Positions 13,786-25,535 of a stretch of 64,000 bases of DNA are shown in pieces. Source of the DNA: Lota lota. Taxonomy: Eukaryota; Chordata; Actinopteri; Gadiformes; Lotidae. Both the position numbers and the translations under genes were made by a program. Under the pieces are notes generated by a model, which was not told the DNA's origin, searched no databases, and was given only the letters and a program-made list of their open reading frames with translations. The DNA is taken from contig JACYXH010000826.1 of assembly GCA_026745465.1 (NCBI GenBank), forward strand, positions 2,108,001-2,172,000, in the 5' to 3' direction. How positions within the stretch are numbered: position 1 is the first letter of the stretch; the number at the start of each line of letters is the position of its first letter.

Positions 13786-16048
13786 CACTTACTCAGCCAG
13801 GTATTCAGTCTTCCTCAGAGCCAGCAGTTGGAGGCAGTGGGCTGTGGTTATTTATTTGCTTTAGGAAAGCGGGTCCTGTTTGTGTCCACAGTAAACCTGG
13901 CTCTGTTACAAGCATGGCTTTACTGGCCCTGAACACAGCCCTGCCAGACTGCACACACGGTTGATATTAAACAAGCTATTTGTCTCATGGCCAGCAGTTG
14001 AGGTTTTTGTTGTCTTTTTCTCAGGTTTTCTGTTTTAGACCCCTGACCAGGTACCATATCCACTTTTGAAGTTACTTATATCCTTGCCCTCACCTCCAAA
14101 AGGTGTGTGTGTGGGTGTCTGTCTGTTTCCTCCATGTGTCTGTCTCTCCTGGGTGCAGTGTACATGTTGGTGTTTATTAATAATGGAGGGAGGAGGAGAG
14201 CTGCACAGAGCTCTTCTTCTCGCCAAGGGAATGAATAATTCACCCCCACGGAGAGGAGTGCTACTGCACACCATGTGTGTGTGTGTGTTTTCTCATGTGT
14301 AAGCGTGTAACGACTATTGGGAGTCCATGTCTCGGGCCTCTGTCCTAATGTTCCCATTGCATCCACGAGGCCATTACCGCCAGTCGTACATGTGTGCACG
14401 TCTTCTCTCAACACGACCACTTGAGCCATCTTGGTGATTGTTCGAGACACTTCATCTTTTGTGTCCTCGCCCCCTTGCGTTGCAGGTTTCTAAATCTTTA
14501 GAGAATGTCTCATAGCTGTTAACATAGTCGGTTGTTGGGTAAATTGTGTGGGTGAGGTACGAGAGATAAAAGATTATCCAATGAAGGAACCTCTTCCGCC
14601 TGTCGGGGAGAATTCATTGGCCTTGTATTTGCTCCAAACACAAGTGTCTCCCATTTCATAGCAAACTGGGAGTACTTGTTTAACCAGATTTCTAGTCAGC
14701 TATGGGCAATGCATTTACACAGCTGGGGAGGAGGAAAGGAGGAGGAGGAGGGAAAAAAGAGAGAGAGGTCCATAGAGATACATGGGCTATTGTGTATGTA
14801 ATTTCCTGTCAGGGACCCTGCAGTTAACAGACCTGTAGGGATCCTATTGGGATTTATTGTGCTTTACTAGTTTTCTCTTTCCTGAAAGCCTCATGCATAC
14901 TGCATAAACTTCAGCCACACAGTAAAACAAAGGTCATGGGCTGAATTTAGCTGCAGGGGCGTGGATCTTCAGTGTTTTGGCGTAGCAAGTAAGTGTTTGA
15001 TGGCGGTAAAAGGTATATTAATTGTTTAGTATAAATAATATGGTATATGAGGTGTTTTTTCTTTTTAATGTACTTTGTAACGAGAACAATTTGAAATGTC
15101 CTATTAATAGAGCGTAGTGCCTACCTAATTAAAATCAAGCTGCTAGCAAGTAATATGCAACAGTGTGTGCGCGCGCACACACACTGCGAGCCAAAGATAC
15201 TACCAGAACCCAGAGCATATTTCTCCTCCAGCTGTTCATCTTTGGATGGCACTTTGAAGCCTATTCGTCTTTCCTTCTGTCCCTCCCTCTCTGCATCCCT
15301 CTCTCCTTTACTCTCGCTTCACTTCTGTTCCTTTCTCATGCGCCTCAGCCCTTCCTCCCATTTCCCCCCCCAGCAGTACCCAACTCAGTTTCCCCGAGTT
15401 GGCTTTTGCAAAGTTTCACAGTATCGCAGTGAAAAAAATAGAATGTGCCCAAGTAACCCCCCTCCACCACTGCCTCTCCCTGCCCAGCAACCCCCCCACC
15501 GCTTCCTCTCCTGTTGCATCACAGAGGTTAGATCTTCACCCCAAGTCTCCCTCACGCAACATCACTGTAACAAAGCCGCTTGTATTCCAACCCCTGCTCT
15601 TCCTCTACCATGCTTCCCAATAAAACAAAACATACCACCCTCTATCATTCCCCCCCATTCCCTGCTTTTATATATTCTCATTTTGAATCTCATATGAACT
15701 CCCTGCTTTGACTTTGAAGCGTGTGCTTTTATCCAACCCTAGCGATCGATATAGACTCCTATTGAACAGCGGCGCTGGATCATACGTACAGGGGCCCCCC
15801 GTGTAGGGTTTAGCATTAAGACACCAGAGAAGTGCGTCGCGGTTACTTTCTAAATGTAGCCTCCCCTATGCGCTATTGATTGGCCCCCACTGATGAAGAG
15901 CGCGGCGCGAAAGGTCAATACGAAGATGAGCCACGTCGCCAGTCTTCATTTCCTGGTTTTATTCCCAGCGTGTCAAACTGCCTCGCCTGTCAAAGCTAAG
16001 CTGCGTTTCCACCCTGCGCCATGCATACCAAACCACCCACGTCCCTGT

Positions 16049-16090
<42 letters not shown>
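16049..16090 (+). repeat. Poly-G run (42)
   Basis: Forty-two consecutive G. Confidence 0.95.
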
Positions 16091-16443
16091 CGGTGAAAGC
16101 AGTATCTGAAAATGCACTTTCAATAAGGGTCTGTCCCTTTGGTTTTGTAGTTTTATGTAGTTTGTTTGTGTGTGGTGGTACCGTGTGCTCAAGGTCAAAG
16201 GACCTTGACCTGCTGTTAAGCAGCAGTAGTCCACTCCCTCCATGTTGGTTCTGTTCCAGTGCCGAGCTCATAATGGCCATTAGTGTAGTCTTGGGGCAGT
16301 GGGGGATGTGAAATGCAGCCACACAGCTACTGCAGGGAGCTCCACATACCCACCAGCAGGTGGGTATACCAGACTCATTATGTCAAACAATAGTTGGACC
16401 CAAATGATGGAGTCCTACTGTGCACACACACCGTGGTATGTGT

Positions 16444-16558
<115 letters not shown>

Positions 16559-18140
16559 TTAGAGTTATGTCTCGGGGGGGGGGAGAGTGGGAAGGGGGTG
16601 AAGAAATGACCACAATAGGCCTTGCGTCTCAGGAAAAAACAATGTGATTGTTGCATCTGAACCCAAGTTTGAAAGGCGGTGTGAGAAGAGGGTAGGTCCA
16701 AGAAGGAAGCATTGTTTGTGCAAGTCGATGAGAGAGGCGAAATGCCGGCAGAAGCACGTTCTGTCTCTGCCAAAAAATAGAACAGTTTCTCTCCCCCGCT
16801 CCATATTGCTTGTGTCAAAGCTCATTCTTCTGGGTTTGCAGAGGGAAGGCACAACAATGGCTCAGGCAGCAACAGGACGTAATGCAAATGAACACATTCA
16901 TAGTGGTCTGGTCGAATAGAATAGAGTGCCGGCTGCTTATTACTATAGCACTATAGAGAGAACTCCGCAAGATGGAGGCCAGTAGGCGATTCTATCTCAC
17001 ACACACGCACTCGCACACCGACTTTGAAACACTTATTTCCTCTCACACACACTCACACAAATGCTGGCAGCCAGCAAAGTAATTTGTACGAATCTTGGAC
17101 AGCAAAGAAAGCGACATTCAGGTCCACCTGACTGGGCGCAGCCGCCAGCCCGGAGAAATGGGCGAAAATCTGTGAGCTCTGAAGGCCATTCGATATTTTG
17201 CGTGATGGCCTGCACTTCCTGTCCCCTGACGCTGTGCTTTCCCCCACTCTAGCAGGGATCAAGCAGAGGACATGAATGCCATTAGCCGTGGGCCAGTCAG
17301 GCCGCTGGGCAGCCAGGCGGGCGGGTGGCAGCTGATAAGAGCCTGTTCACCTTTTATAAGCCACGGCTGGCTCTAATGGACCGCTGTGAAAATTAGTATT
17401 TTACTTGCTCTCTTGCTCCCTAGGTCTCACTCTCTGCCTATCGTCTTGCTCTCATAGGCTCACTCTCCCTATGTCATGCTCTGTCTCTCTCTCTGTATCC
17501 CATATCTCGCTCTGTTCCTCTCTCTAGCCTCATATGCCTGTACCCTCTCAAGGTCAGGTGTACAGTATGGCTCCCCCCACCCTCCCTTGGTCATCTGCCT
17601 CTCCTCGCTCTGTTTCCTCTATGTGCACCCCCTCCTCCTTTTTATTCACTTTCTCCACTTTCTGAACTACTTTCCTTTTTGAGGTCTTGGTCTTTATTTT
17701 ATTTAAATTTTTTTAAATATCTCACTCTGGACGCTGGTGTTTTTTTTCCTCTTTCACCCTGTCTCATAAGAGCCTTTATTTAGCTCTGCCTCTCCTCTGA
17801 TCGACTGGGTTCCTTCCTACCTCTCCTTCCCTCACCAGCGCCTCTTCTTCTCACCACTGGCTCTCTTTCACTTCTCTAATTCTCTATTCCTGGCGCAGAC
17901 CACATTCACACCCTTTCACCCCCCTCTTCTCATCACACCCTCCTCCCACCCCCGCCGTCCTGTATCTCTTTGGCATTCGTCGTCTGTCCCTCCTCTCCTC
18001 CTTTCATCCCGTCATCCTCCTGCCACACCTCCTCTATCCCTCCCTTCCTCTCCAATTCGTCTTCCTCCCCCCTCTGGAATGCTGAGAAATATGAAAATGT
18101 CGGCGTGACCAGGCAGGGGATCACAGGGAACTGTTAATAT

Positions 18141-18176
<36 letters not shown>

Positions 18177-20370
18177 GCATGTGGGAGTTAAATACATAAC
18201 GATGGGTGACAGTACGGTGACATTTGATTTACATTGATGTGCTACTTTGGGATGCCAGAGTGTGTGTTTGTGCACTGCTGGTGTGTGTCACCTGCGGGCA
18301 GTGAAGCTGCCGTAAAGTAGAGCAGCTGTGACACATTGCTACTGTTAGCTTCGTTTTATCCCCGCCTCGTTTTATCCTTTTCTTCTCTGCTCACTTGTAT
18401 CCTTGAGCCTCCTCTTCTGTGAATCTGCTACCTCCCTGGATGCTGCCCGTCTCTTTTGTTCCCTGGGCTCCTTGCGTTTCAATATGGCCATAGCTCACTA
18501 AATATTTATACTGACAATTACTACTTCAAATGCACCCCCCCTCCCCCCCTCATCGCCGGGCTGAACTCTGGCAGACACTGTGCAGTCCTTGAGGGCTTTT
18601 GGTCCCGTCACACACAAATGGCGCGTGTGTGCGTGCATCTGTCCCTGTGTGTGTGTGTGTGTGTGCCTTTTCTTTCTCGGTGTGTGCCTAATATTCATTT
18701 CCCCGGGGCTGTGTAGTCTCATAAGGCCGCTTCGTCTCTCATCTCGGCTTAGGCGAGACTTGACCCGGGTTGCCTCTCCTCTTATTGCATGTGAATGACG
18801 GACAGCAGTCGTGGCGCTCCCTCCCTAACACACACACACACCCTCCCTGTGTGTGTTGCTTCCACACAAGCACGGCTCTGCATCTTATGAGGGATGGAAC
18901 CCCGACAGGAAGCGTCGATACTGTGTCGTGCGTAATGACCTGTGCCGCGTGAGCTTGTCTTAATCCATAGCTCCCAATTAAGACCAATAAAGCTGAGGAT
19001 GGCATCTCCTCTCACCACTCCCCACCTCCTGTGCACGGCAGAGGCTTGCTCTGGAGTCCCTGAGCTCATCTGCAGTTAGCTGGGGTGGAAGAGGTGGATT
19101 GTAGTGCAGGGATCCAGCAAACACCCCGGACACTTCAGAGATTACAGGACAACAGTAGCAGTGAGAGGAACACAAATTGTGTGTGTGTGTGTGTGTGTGT
19201 GTGGGGGGGGCTCTCCGCTGGCTCCCAGGGACTGCTCAGTGGCCGGCGGCTCCTCTGTGGTTACAAGGTGGTTGTTTGGTGCTTGTAAATTGGGCCAGCC
19301 TGCCGAGAGCTGGTGCTATTCTAGGAAAGTGTGTGTTGGTTTTTTACTTTTCACAGTATTGCTTGCTTGCTGGCTGGCTCGCCCTCATTTCCTCCTGCAA
19401 CTGTTTGCATGTTTCTCTCTATATATTGATACCTCACCCTCCCAAGAGCAGCCAGATGTGGCGGTTATTGCTTGCATGGTGACAAGGTGATTGACCTTTT
19501 CCTTTGTGTGTGTGTGCATGTGTACATTTACACAATTCTACGTCCTCATTGTTTGGGCGCAACAGTGTTTGAGTCAGAGTACCAGTAGACCCAGTATGTC
19601 TATATATTGTCTGACACACACATACACAGCAAGGTGTTTTAATGTTGGGTATCTCCAGATATAATTCACTCCTAAATTGGAGCACGGCCGATTTGCTGAC
19701 ATTCATTATTGCACACTCGCTCACACAGGTAATTCCTTTTTCTTTTTCACTACGCACACTCTCACCTTCTGTCAATCTTCTATCTGTCCTATATACCTCT
19801 GTCCCTCTCACTTGCTCACTCTCATATGTTTTGCCAACACCTGGAGATAACACTCTTGGACTCAAAAACGTGCAGAAGGAAAACCGTATTTATTTAGAGT
19901 CTATGCTAGCTGGTGTTTTCACACAGAAATGCATCGGCAGAACAAATGGCAGGCTACGGGAAGGTATAGCCCATCTCAATGATTTATGACCGATGTGCTC
20001 CAGTACTGGCTTTCCTCTCCCCTTTCCTGGTGCACGCACGCGCACGCACGCACACACACATGCACACACGCAGAGTCATGGAGATATACCAGACTCCTGT
20101 AGGTTTGGCCTACTTGCTTCACAAAAAGCCAGCTACGCTCTGTTGTACCAGACGCCTTCACACACGACCTCATTAATCATCAGGAGGCCCAATCACAACA
20201 CACCTCTGCTTCATTTCACCCGCCCCTTTCCCTAAGAAACCAATCAAACCTAAAGGATCAAACACTACACCCTCATCTATCTTTATATGTTATGACTTAC
20301 CTCATCATGACACACATCTGTCTGTGTAGTCTTAAGAAGAAGTTGTGTCATGTTGTGGAATGTGGTTTCT

Positions 20371-20674
20371 GTAGGGCTGGGCAGTATGGACAAAAACCTC
20401 TATTGATATTGGGACAATATTGTAGGGATGACTTGCTTTCACAAAATATTTACACATTGAGATTCTTGATACATAATCATGATAATATTAATTCATCATA
20501 ATGGATACATAGTGTACATAGTGGATATACTGACTAATATGGTAAAGGCAAATAATAGAACAACTGGAACAGTCTGGTAAGTTCAGAAAATGCCATCACT
20601 TTACTGTAATGCTGTCTTTAAAACCAGGAAAAGACAACACCTATGCCATATCACGATATTATGATGTCCAAAAC
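20371..20674. mobile_element. Degraded dispersed repeat with GGGCTGGGCAGTATGG start
   Basis: Begins 'GTAGGGCTGGGCAGTATGGA' and ends near 'CATATCACGATATTATGATG', the same paired signatures as at about 6100. Probably a non-autonomous DNA transposon, placed about 170 bp before the first visible nectin exon. Matching terminal inverted repeats could not be confirmed by eye. Confidence 0.4.
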
Positions 20675-20846
20675 TCTGTCTCTGTCTCTCTCTCTGTCGC
20701 TGTCCTTTTTTTTTCTTGCCCCTGCACCAGGTTCTATTTGCTGCCTGCACATTTTTGCATCTTTCAAATTTGTTAAGGGGGTGGCGATAGGTATGGTTTA
20801 GTTTTGTCCTCCTTTAACCTCTCTCCTTCTCCTCCCTGTCCTGCAG

Positions 20847-20956
20847 GCGGACTGGGCCAGCGGGTGAAGGTGGAACCTGAGGTCCTGTCCTACCCTGGCC
20901 AGTCTGTGAACCTGCGCTGTGCCTTTAATGACCCCTCCGGCATCCAGCTCACTCAG
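20847..20956 (+). CDS. nectin2: Nectin-2-like receptor, coding exon A: first part of the V-type Ig domain
   Basis: This is the first visible coding exon of a nectin-family cell adhesion receptor (type I membrane protein of adherens junctions). The acceptor is a pyrimidine run ending ctgcag at 20846. The exon is 110 bp, entered in phase 1 (the first codon, Gly, needs one base from the missing upstream exon) and left in phase 0 at CAG|gttagg. It encodes the mature N-terminus and the first half of the V domain, including the B-strand cysteine in 'SVNLRCAF'. With the next exon it totals 360 bp, a normal size for one Ig V domain, so the upstream exon should carry only the signal peptide. The nectin-2 assignment rests mainly on later exons. 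Paralogue identity is less certain than family identity. Confidence 0.85.
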
Positions 20957-22123
20957 GTTAGGCACACACCCATACAGGTGCAGATGCATACTCATAGGCC
21001 CTCATGCACACGCACACATGCGTGCATGCATGCAAGTGCGCAGGGTCGCATACACACAAACAAATACATACATAGTATCAGGCATGAATGCAAGTACACA
21101 AACGTGCACACACGGAGGCATGCATACGGACACACAAGTGCACTCCTTGTAACACAGTGTACAAAATGGACGTGCTGACTCAAAGTAGCTCAGTCTGTCA
21201 GAATAGCCCAAACTACAATGGGTTCTCTCCCAATAGGAAATCATTACAAAATCATCCTGAAAATCAAACGCAACAATGAACTTATAGATCGGAGACTTCT
21301 GAATTGGCTTGTTTATTATTCTGTACGATGTATTCTGAAAATATTGCCAATGTGGCAATTATCCAGATCTTCTTTTCCCAGGGACAGGGTGCCAAACATA
21401 AGCACAATTTATTTTGTCGAGCAGACAAATACAATAAAAAAGCACATCCATTCATTACTTTTAGTTGCATTTAACATAATTTCATCCTTGCACTAAATCA
21501 CAATGTGCCACACTAAATTGGCACATTTAGACTTAATGGCTTATTTCATTTCACAAACAATGCTGCCATTCATTTAGTTTTGGGAAACTCAATGAGTTCT
21601 CAACTCAACTGCTGCAGGTTTTGACTTTAAGCAGCAAAAAGTAATTTTACCTAACAACTGACTGTGTGTCCTTTGTTGTGACTAATCATAAATGATGTTA
21701 TTTGTGTTATTTGTTTACATCTTGAACAATATTGTCACAGCGTGCTTAGAGGATTATGTTAAAAAAAGTATCTGAATATGAATGAGTATAACGATACAAA
21801 TGTATATAAATGAGTTTCCTTCAATCCCTTTAGATTTCAATATAAGAAAACTGGTGTGTTCTCACAAATGGGAAATTAATATTTTATATATAACTTTTTC
21901 ATGAATTATTCATAGTTATAATTGACAATATCGTGATATGCCAACATAAAGAAATCCTCTAAATCTCCCTCTGGCTATTGTGTGAATAAAATGCTCCCAT
22001 ATCGACCGGGCTCCACCATTAACCCTTAAACGACAAACCCGCTAATAGCTTAATTTGTCCTAGAGATCGATCGCTCAGCCCCCCCCTCAACCTCTGCCCG
22101 TCTCCACCTCAACCTCCCCCCAG
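20957..22123 (+). other. Intron inside the V-domain coding sequence (phase 0)
   Basis: This 1,167 bp stretch has a donor gttagg directly after CAG and an acceptor cctccccccag before GTT. The reading frame and Ig fold run across it: 'GIQLTQ' joins 'VTWIYEP', giving the VTW core of the C strand. Its own translation has stops and no Ig similarity. It contains AC-rich sequence near its start and AT-rich sequence with no gene signal after that. Confidence 0.8.
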
Positions 22124-22373
22124 GTTACTTGGATCTACGAGCCCATTCTCGGCGAGAGGGTCAACATCGCTGTCTACCACCCCAACTTTGGCGCCAACTT
22201 CCCGGACACGCTACTGAAGGGCCGGGTCGCCTTCACCACCAACCCCCCCAGCCTGCCCAACCCCTCCATTGTAATCTCAGACTTGAAGATGAGCGACGAG
22301 GGGAAGTACATCTGCGAGTTCGCCACCTACCCCAGTGGCAACGAGCTGGGCACCACCTCCCTCGTTATGCTAG
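22124..22373 (+). CDS. nectin2: Nectin-2-like receptor, coding exon B: second part of the V-type Ig domain
   Basis: The exon is 250 bp, entered in phase 0 and left in phase 1 at a gtaggtg donor (22374). It starts with the C-strand tryptophan (VTW). It includes 'AVYHPNFG', close to the equivalent region of nectins, and the F-strand motif 'DEGKYICEFATYP' with the second disulfide cysteine. The D-E-G-x-Y-x-C pattern followed by E-F-A-T is typical of nectin V domains, which mediate trans-dimerisation between cells. It ends at 'LVMLA', and the next exon opens with KPQN, matching the A-K-P linker between V and first C2 domain in nectins. Together with exon A it covers mature residues about 1-120. 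Confidence 0.92.
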
Positions 22374-23598
22374 GTAGGTGTGTTTGTGTGTGTGTGTGTG
22401 TAAGACAGGTACACATTTAGATAAGCAAAGGGGATGGTGTGTGTGTGTATATGCATTTGTGTGTACACATTAGTCTACGCTCAGGGGATGGGTAAACTGT
22501 GTTTACGTATATATATGCAAATGTGAAACATGGCCTGCTCTAGCCCTCCCCGCTTTCCCCCTGGAACGGCTGATTGGTTAAAAGCACCTCCGGTCAGGTC
22601 TTAATTGATGTTATAAGTGGTATTGTCAGAGCAATTGGGTTCTTGTTAATGCAATAGAACCATTGCTCTAACCTTGGCCCATCACCACTGGTGGCTCCAT
22701 TCTGCTCCTCCTCGTCTCCACCAACCGTCCCTATCAGTATTCCCTCTCTCTGTCTCTCAACTCTTGCTTTCTCTCCTCGCCCCTGCCCATCTCTCTTCCC
22801 TGCATCCCCACGCCCTGCCTCCCCTCCCTTCGCCCTCCCTCCTTTATCTCTCCCCCTGGCTCCCCTTCCCTCAGGCAGGGTATTGATCTAGCTGCATGTC
22901 ATGTCCACTGTTAGCCCCTGTCCTCCCTGCTCTCCTCTGATCTTACACAAGAGTACTGAGGGGAAGATTGTGTATAGCTTGCTCGGGGTGGGGAGTGGAC
23001 GCACGCATGCACACACACAAACACACACCTCTACGGACCTACACCCAATTAAACTCAAATAACTACAAGCGTACCAAAAGGTGTGTATGTCTGTCGGGGT
23101 GTGTGTGATGGGGGCAGGCGTAGAGCATCATATAATGATTTAGGGTTCTGAGTTTGGGCTATGCACAGGGCCAGTGGTGGCGATTGTTAATCAATGCTGG
23201 AAATGGGAGGGAAAAAATGGCTGGGAGGGGGAGAGTGAAGGGAGATTTAGAGCGACAGTGTGTTTTGCTCTGGACCAGCAGTCGTAATTGTTTGTCAATG
23301 TTGGCTCTGAAGAGGAGAGCCGGAGACCCGTGGATAGGGAGAGCGAGCAGCGGGGCCTGTATTAGTCAGAGAGGAGGATTTCAATGTGTTTGTGACTGGA
23401 CTGCTTTACCGATAATCATACACTTATCTTTTCTTTGGTCTTTTGTTTTTATCCCTTTTCTGTACTGGTACCTCCTTTGTTTGACTGACTCTCTCTCAAT
23501 TTCTCGTTCTCTCTCTCTCTCTCTCTCTCTCTCACTCACTCACTCACTCACTCACTCACTCACTCACTCACTCACTCACTCACTCACTCACTCACTCA

Positions 23599-23630
<32 letters not shown>

Positions 23631-23637
23631 CCACCAG
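22374..23637 (+). other. Intron between V and first C2 exon
   Basis: This 1,264 bp intron has a gtaggt donor and ccaccag acceptor. It holds short TG tracts near the start, a pyrimidine-rich part (22690-22870) and, at its 3' end, a CT/CACT/CTCTCA microsatellite that runs almost to the acceptor (23508-23633). The open frame across 23154-23637 is not supported as coding: it crosses the microsatellite and has no family similarity. Confidence 0.75.
23508..23633 (+). repeat. Compound (CT)n-(CACT)n-(CACTCT)n microsatellite at the splice acceptor
   Basis: A run of CT dinucleotides (to about 23532) passes into about 18 CACT tetranucleotides (to about 23604) and then several CACTCT hexanucleotides. 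It ends four bases before the acceptor AG of exon C. The tract therefore supplies the polypyrimidine region of a coding splice site. Confidence 0.95.
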
Positions 23638-23931
23638 CCAAGCCTCAGAATACGGCGACCACGGTCACGGCGGTCGCCGGCACCAAGTTGGCTGTCGTGG
23701 CCCGGTGCCAGTCCGCAAACGGCCGCCCGGAGGCTCAGATCTCCTGGGTGACCACCGCCAACGGCAACAGCTCCACAGTGAGCAAGATGGGCACCGACAA
23801 CATGGTGACGGTGTCCAGCGAGTACAGCCTTGTGCCCACGGCCGCGGACAACGGCAAAGACATCAGCTGCGTGGTGACGCAGCGCACGCTGGCCAAGCCG
23901 GAGAGCTTCCCGATGAAGCTGGTGGTGGAAT
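23638..23931 (+). CDS. nectin2: Nectin-2-like receptor, coding exon C: first C2-type Ig domain
   Basis: The exon is 294 bp, phase 1 to phase 1, with ccaccag acceptor and gtgagt donor (23932). It encodes mature residues about 121-218, one complete C2-set Ig domain. The disulfide cysteines are in 'VVARCQSANG' and 'ISCVVTQ', and the core tryptophan is in 'ISWVTT'. 'EYSLVPTAADNG' matches the S-x-(Y/F)-x-L-V-P segment conserved in nectin middle domains. There is one potential N-glycosylation site (N-S-S in 'NGNSSTV'). In the family this domain stabilises dimers. The exon is more GC-rich than the flanking introns. The unusual feature is the microsatellite directly upstream. Confidence 0.93.
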
Positions 23932-24322
23932 GTGAGTCAACCCACACAACATGCCGCATGCAGACACACAGTCTGCCATCCACACCCAATCTACCTGCAG
24001 TGCATTTTTGAGCAAGATGACTCAACGCCTACCTGCTGCTTGATGATATGCATGGAAAATAAATTCACTAAGTTGCTTTCGATAAAAGCCTCTGCTAAAA
24101 TAATAAAAGTAGTCAATTTGAAAGTAAACTAATCATATGGACACGCACACACACTCACTCACTCACTCACTCACACACACTTTCTCTTTTGTTCAGTGAA
24201 TGCTACAGAATACCCAGTGCAAGAATCATTTTTTATTAATTCCTCCCGAATTGGTCAGTTTGCCATAACCCATTGATTCCATTGGCTCACCTCTGCTTCC
24301 TGCTGTCGTGTCCTCTCTCCAG
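23932..24322 (+). other. Intron between first C2 and second C2 exons
   Basis: This 391 bp phase-1 intron has donor gtgagt and acceptor cctctctccag. It contains a short (CACT)n/(AC)n tract around 24144-24180. I see nothing else in it. Confidence 0.85.
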
Positions 24323-24440
24323 ACCCGCCTCAGGTGACCATCGGGGGGTATGACAACAACTGGTACATCGGTCGCACCAACGTGGATCTCATCTGCCAGG
24401 CCAACGGCAACCCCAACCCAACTCATGTCACCTGGAGGAC
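24323..24440 (+). CDS. nectin2: Nectin-2-like receptor, coding exon D: first half of the second C2-type Ig domain
   Basis: The exon is 118 bp, phase 1 in and phase 2 out (donor gtgagt at 24441). It begins with the Y-P-P linker and encodes 'YDNNWYIGRTN', the G-(Y/F)-D-x-N-W-(Y/F) signature of the membrane-proximal nectin domain. The N-W-Y-x-G-R-T form looks closest to nectin-2. The first disulfide cysteine is in 'VDLICQANGNPNP' and the core tryptophan in 'HVTWRT'. Splitting of this domain by a phase-2 intron matches the nectin gene layout as I remember it. Confidence 0.92.
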
Positions 24441-24498
24441 GTGAGTGTTTGACAGTCTTAGTGTTACTCCCTTCTTTCTTTACTCCTTTCTTACTGAA

Positions 24499-24584
24499 GA
24501 TGGGAGGAAAGAAGGAAGTAAGGAATTAGTTAAGGATATTGCATGAATTCCTTACTTCCTCCCTTCCGGCCTTCTTTTCCCATC
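24499..24584. repeat. Imperfect inverted repeat (hairpin-forming)
   Basis: The left arm 24499-24527 (GATGGGAGGAAAGAAGG then AAGTAAGGAATT) pairs with the right arm 24546-24584. The right arm has about ten extra bases bulged in the middle. The loop is about 18 bases. It lies 58 bp after the exon D donor. Confidence 0.7.
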
Positions 24585-25535
24585 CCTCCTTTTCCTTTAT
24601 TTTTCCTTCCTTACCTAATTTCCTCCTTCCTTTGGTCAGTGTTCTTCCCTCATTCTCGTCACACACTAGCTTATCGTTTCATCCCTAGATTTTAATTAGT
24701 TGCTGCACTGGTGACCACGCTAGCCCTGTCCACTGATAGAGTGAGGCAGCGGGTGAGAGAGAGAGCGAGATCATTTCTCCTATTGTTCTGGGTGGCTTGA
24801 TTTAACCCCGGCACAATGGGAAACACAATGTAACTGCCGTCATTTCCTCACTCACCATTATCTGCTATTAGCATAACTGACAGAATATGAGAATAGCGAA
24901 GTTTGAAACTTTTAATGGCCGAGATGAGATTCTGGGCTTGAGTCCAGTCGTTAAGATGCGTCTTCTGTCCTCATTGTGTTTTCTCTCCTTTTCTGCCTGT
25001 GTGTTAATGGATTGATGGTGTTTAATGCCAAGACAGTTTAGGGATGGCGTTCTGGATTAGTGGACTTTAGCACACCACAACCAACAGCATTTTTGTGGGC
25101 TGAGGCAAAGTCATTCCCAATGTTAAAGAAAAAAACTAAAGTCTGTGCTTTATTCCCTCAAGGCCTTTATTGTAGTTCGAGAGATTGTGTACGTTTTCCT
25201 TTTTGTTTATTTCACTATTTATTTTCATTGGTGCTTTCCATCTGTTTGTTTTTTATTTCCATCTGGTCCACTTTTTTGTTCTTTGTAATGTTCACTGTTT
25301 TCAACCGCTTTTGTTCTTTTGCTTTCGTTAATGTGATATCTTTGCTTTCTCTTTGTTGGTCATTATCTTTCACTTTCTGTTCCTGTCTTTTTCATTTGCT
25401 TTCTCCGTTAGTATTTTGCTTTTGCCACGTTTGACTTACACAGCCAAAACCGCTGTCGCTTTTTATGAAACTTTCTACAGCTGTAGAGGGTGACTACAGA
25501 AGATCTGTGAGAAAAGATTGCACTAATTGGCCCAA

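Noticed and set aside
17280-17400. GC-balanced block that looks like a conserved non-coding element
   Set aside because: Conservation cannot be judged from one sequence. Alignment to other fish would be needed.
22129-22377. Alternative-frame open reading frame over the V-domain exon
   Set aside because: It is a shadow of the nectin frame. The Ig motifs are in the other frame.
23154-23637. Open frame joined to the first C2-domain exon
   Set aside because: It crosses the CT/CACT microsatellite and has no Ig or signal-peptide character. The splice acceptor at 23637 explains the true exon.
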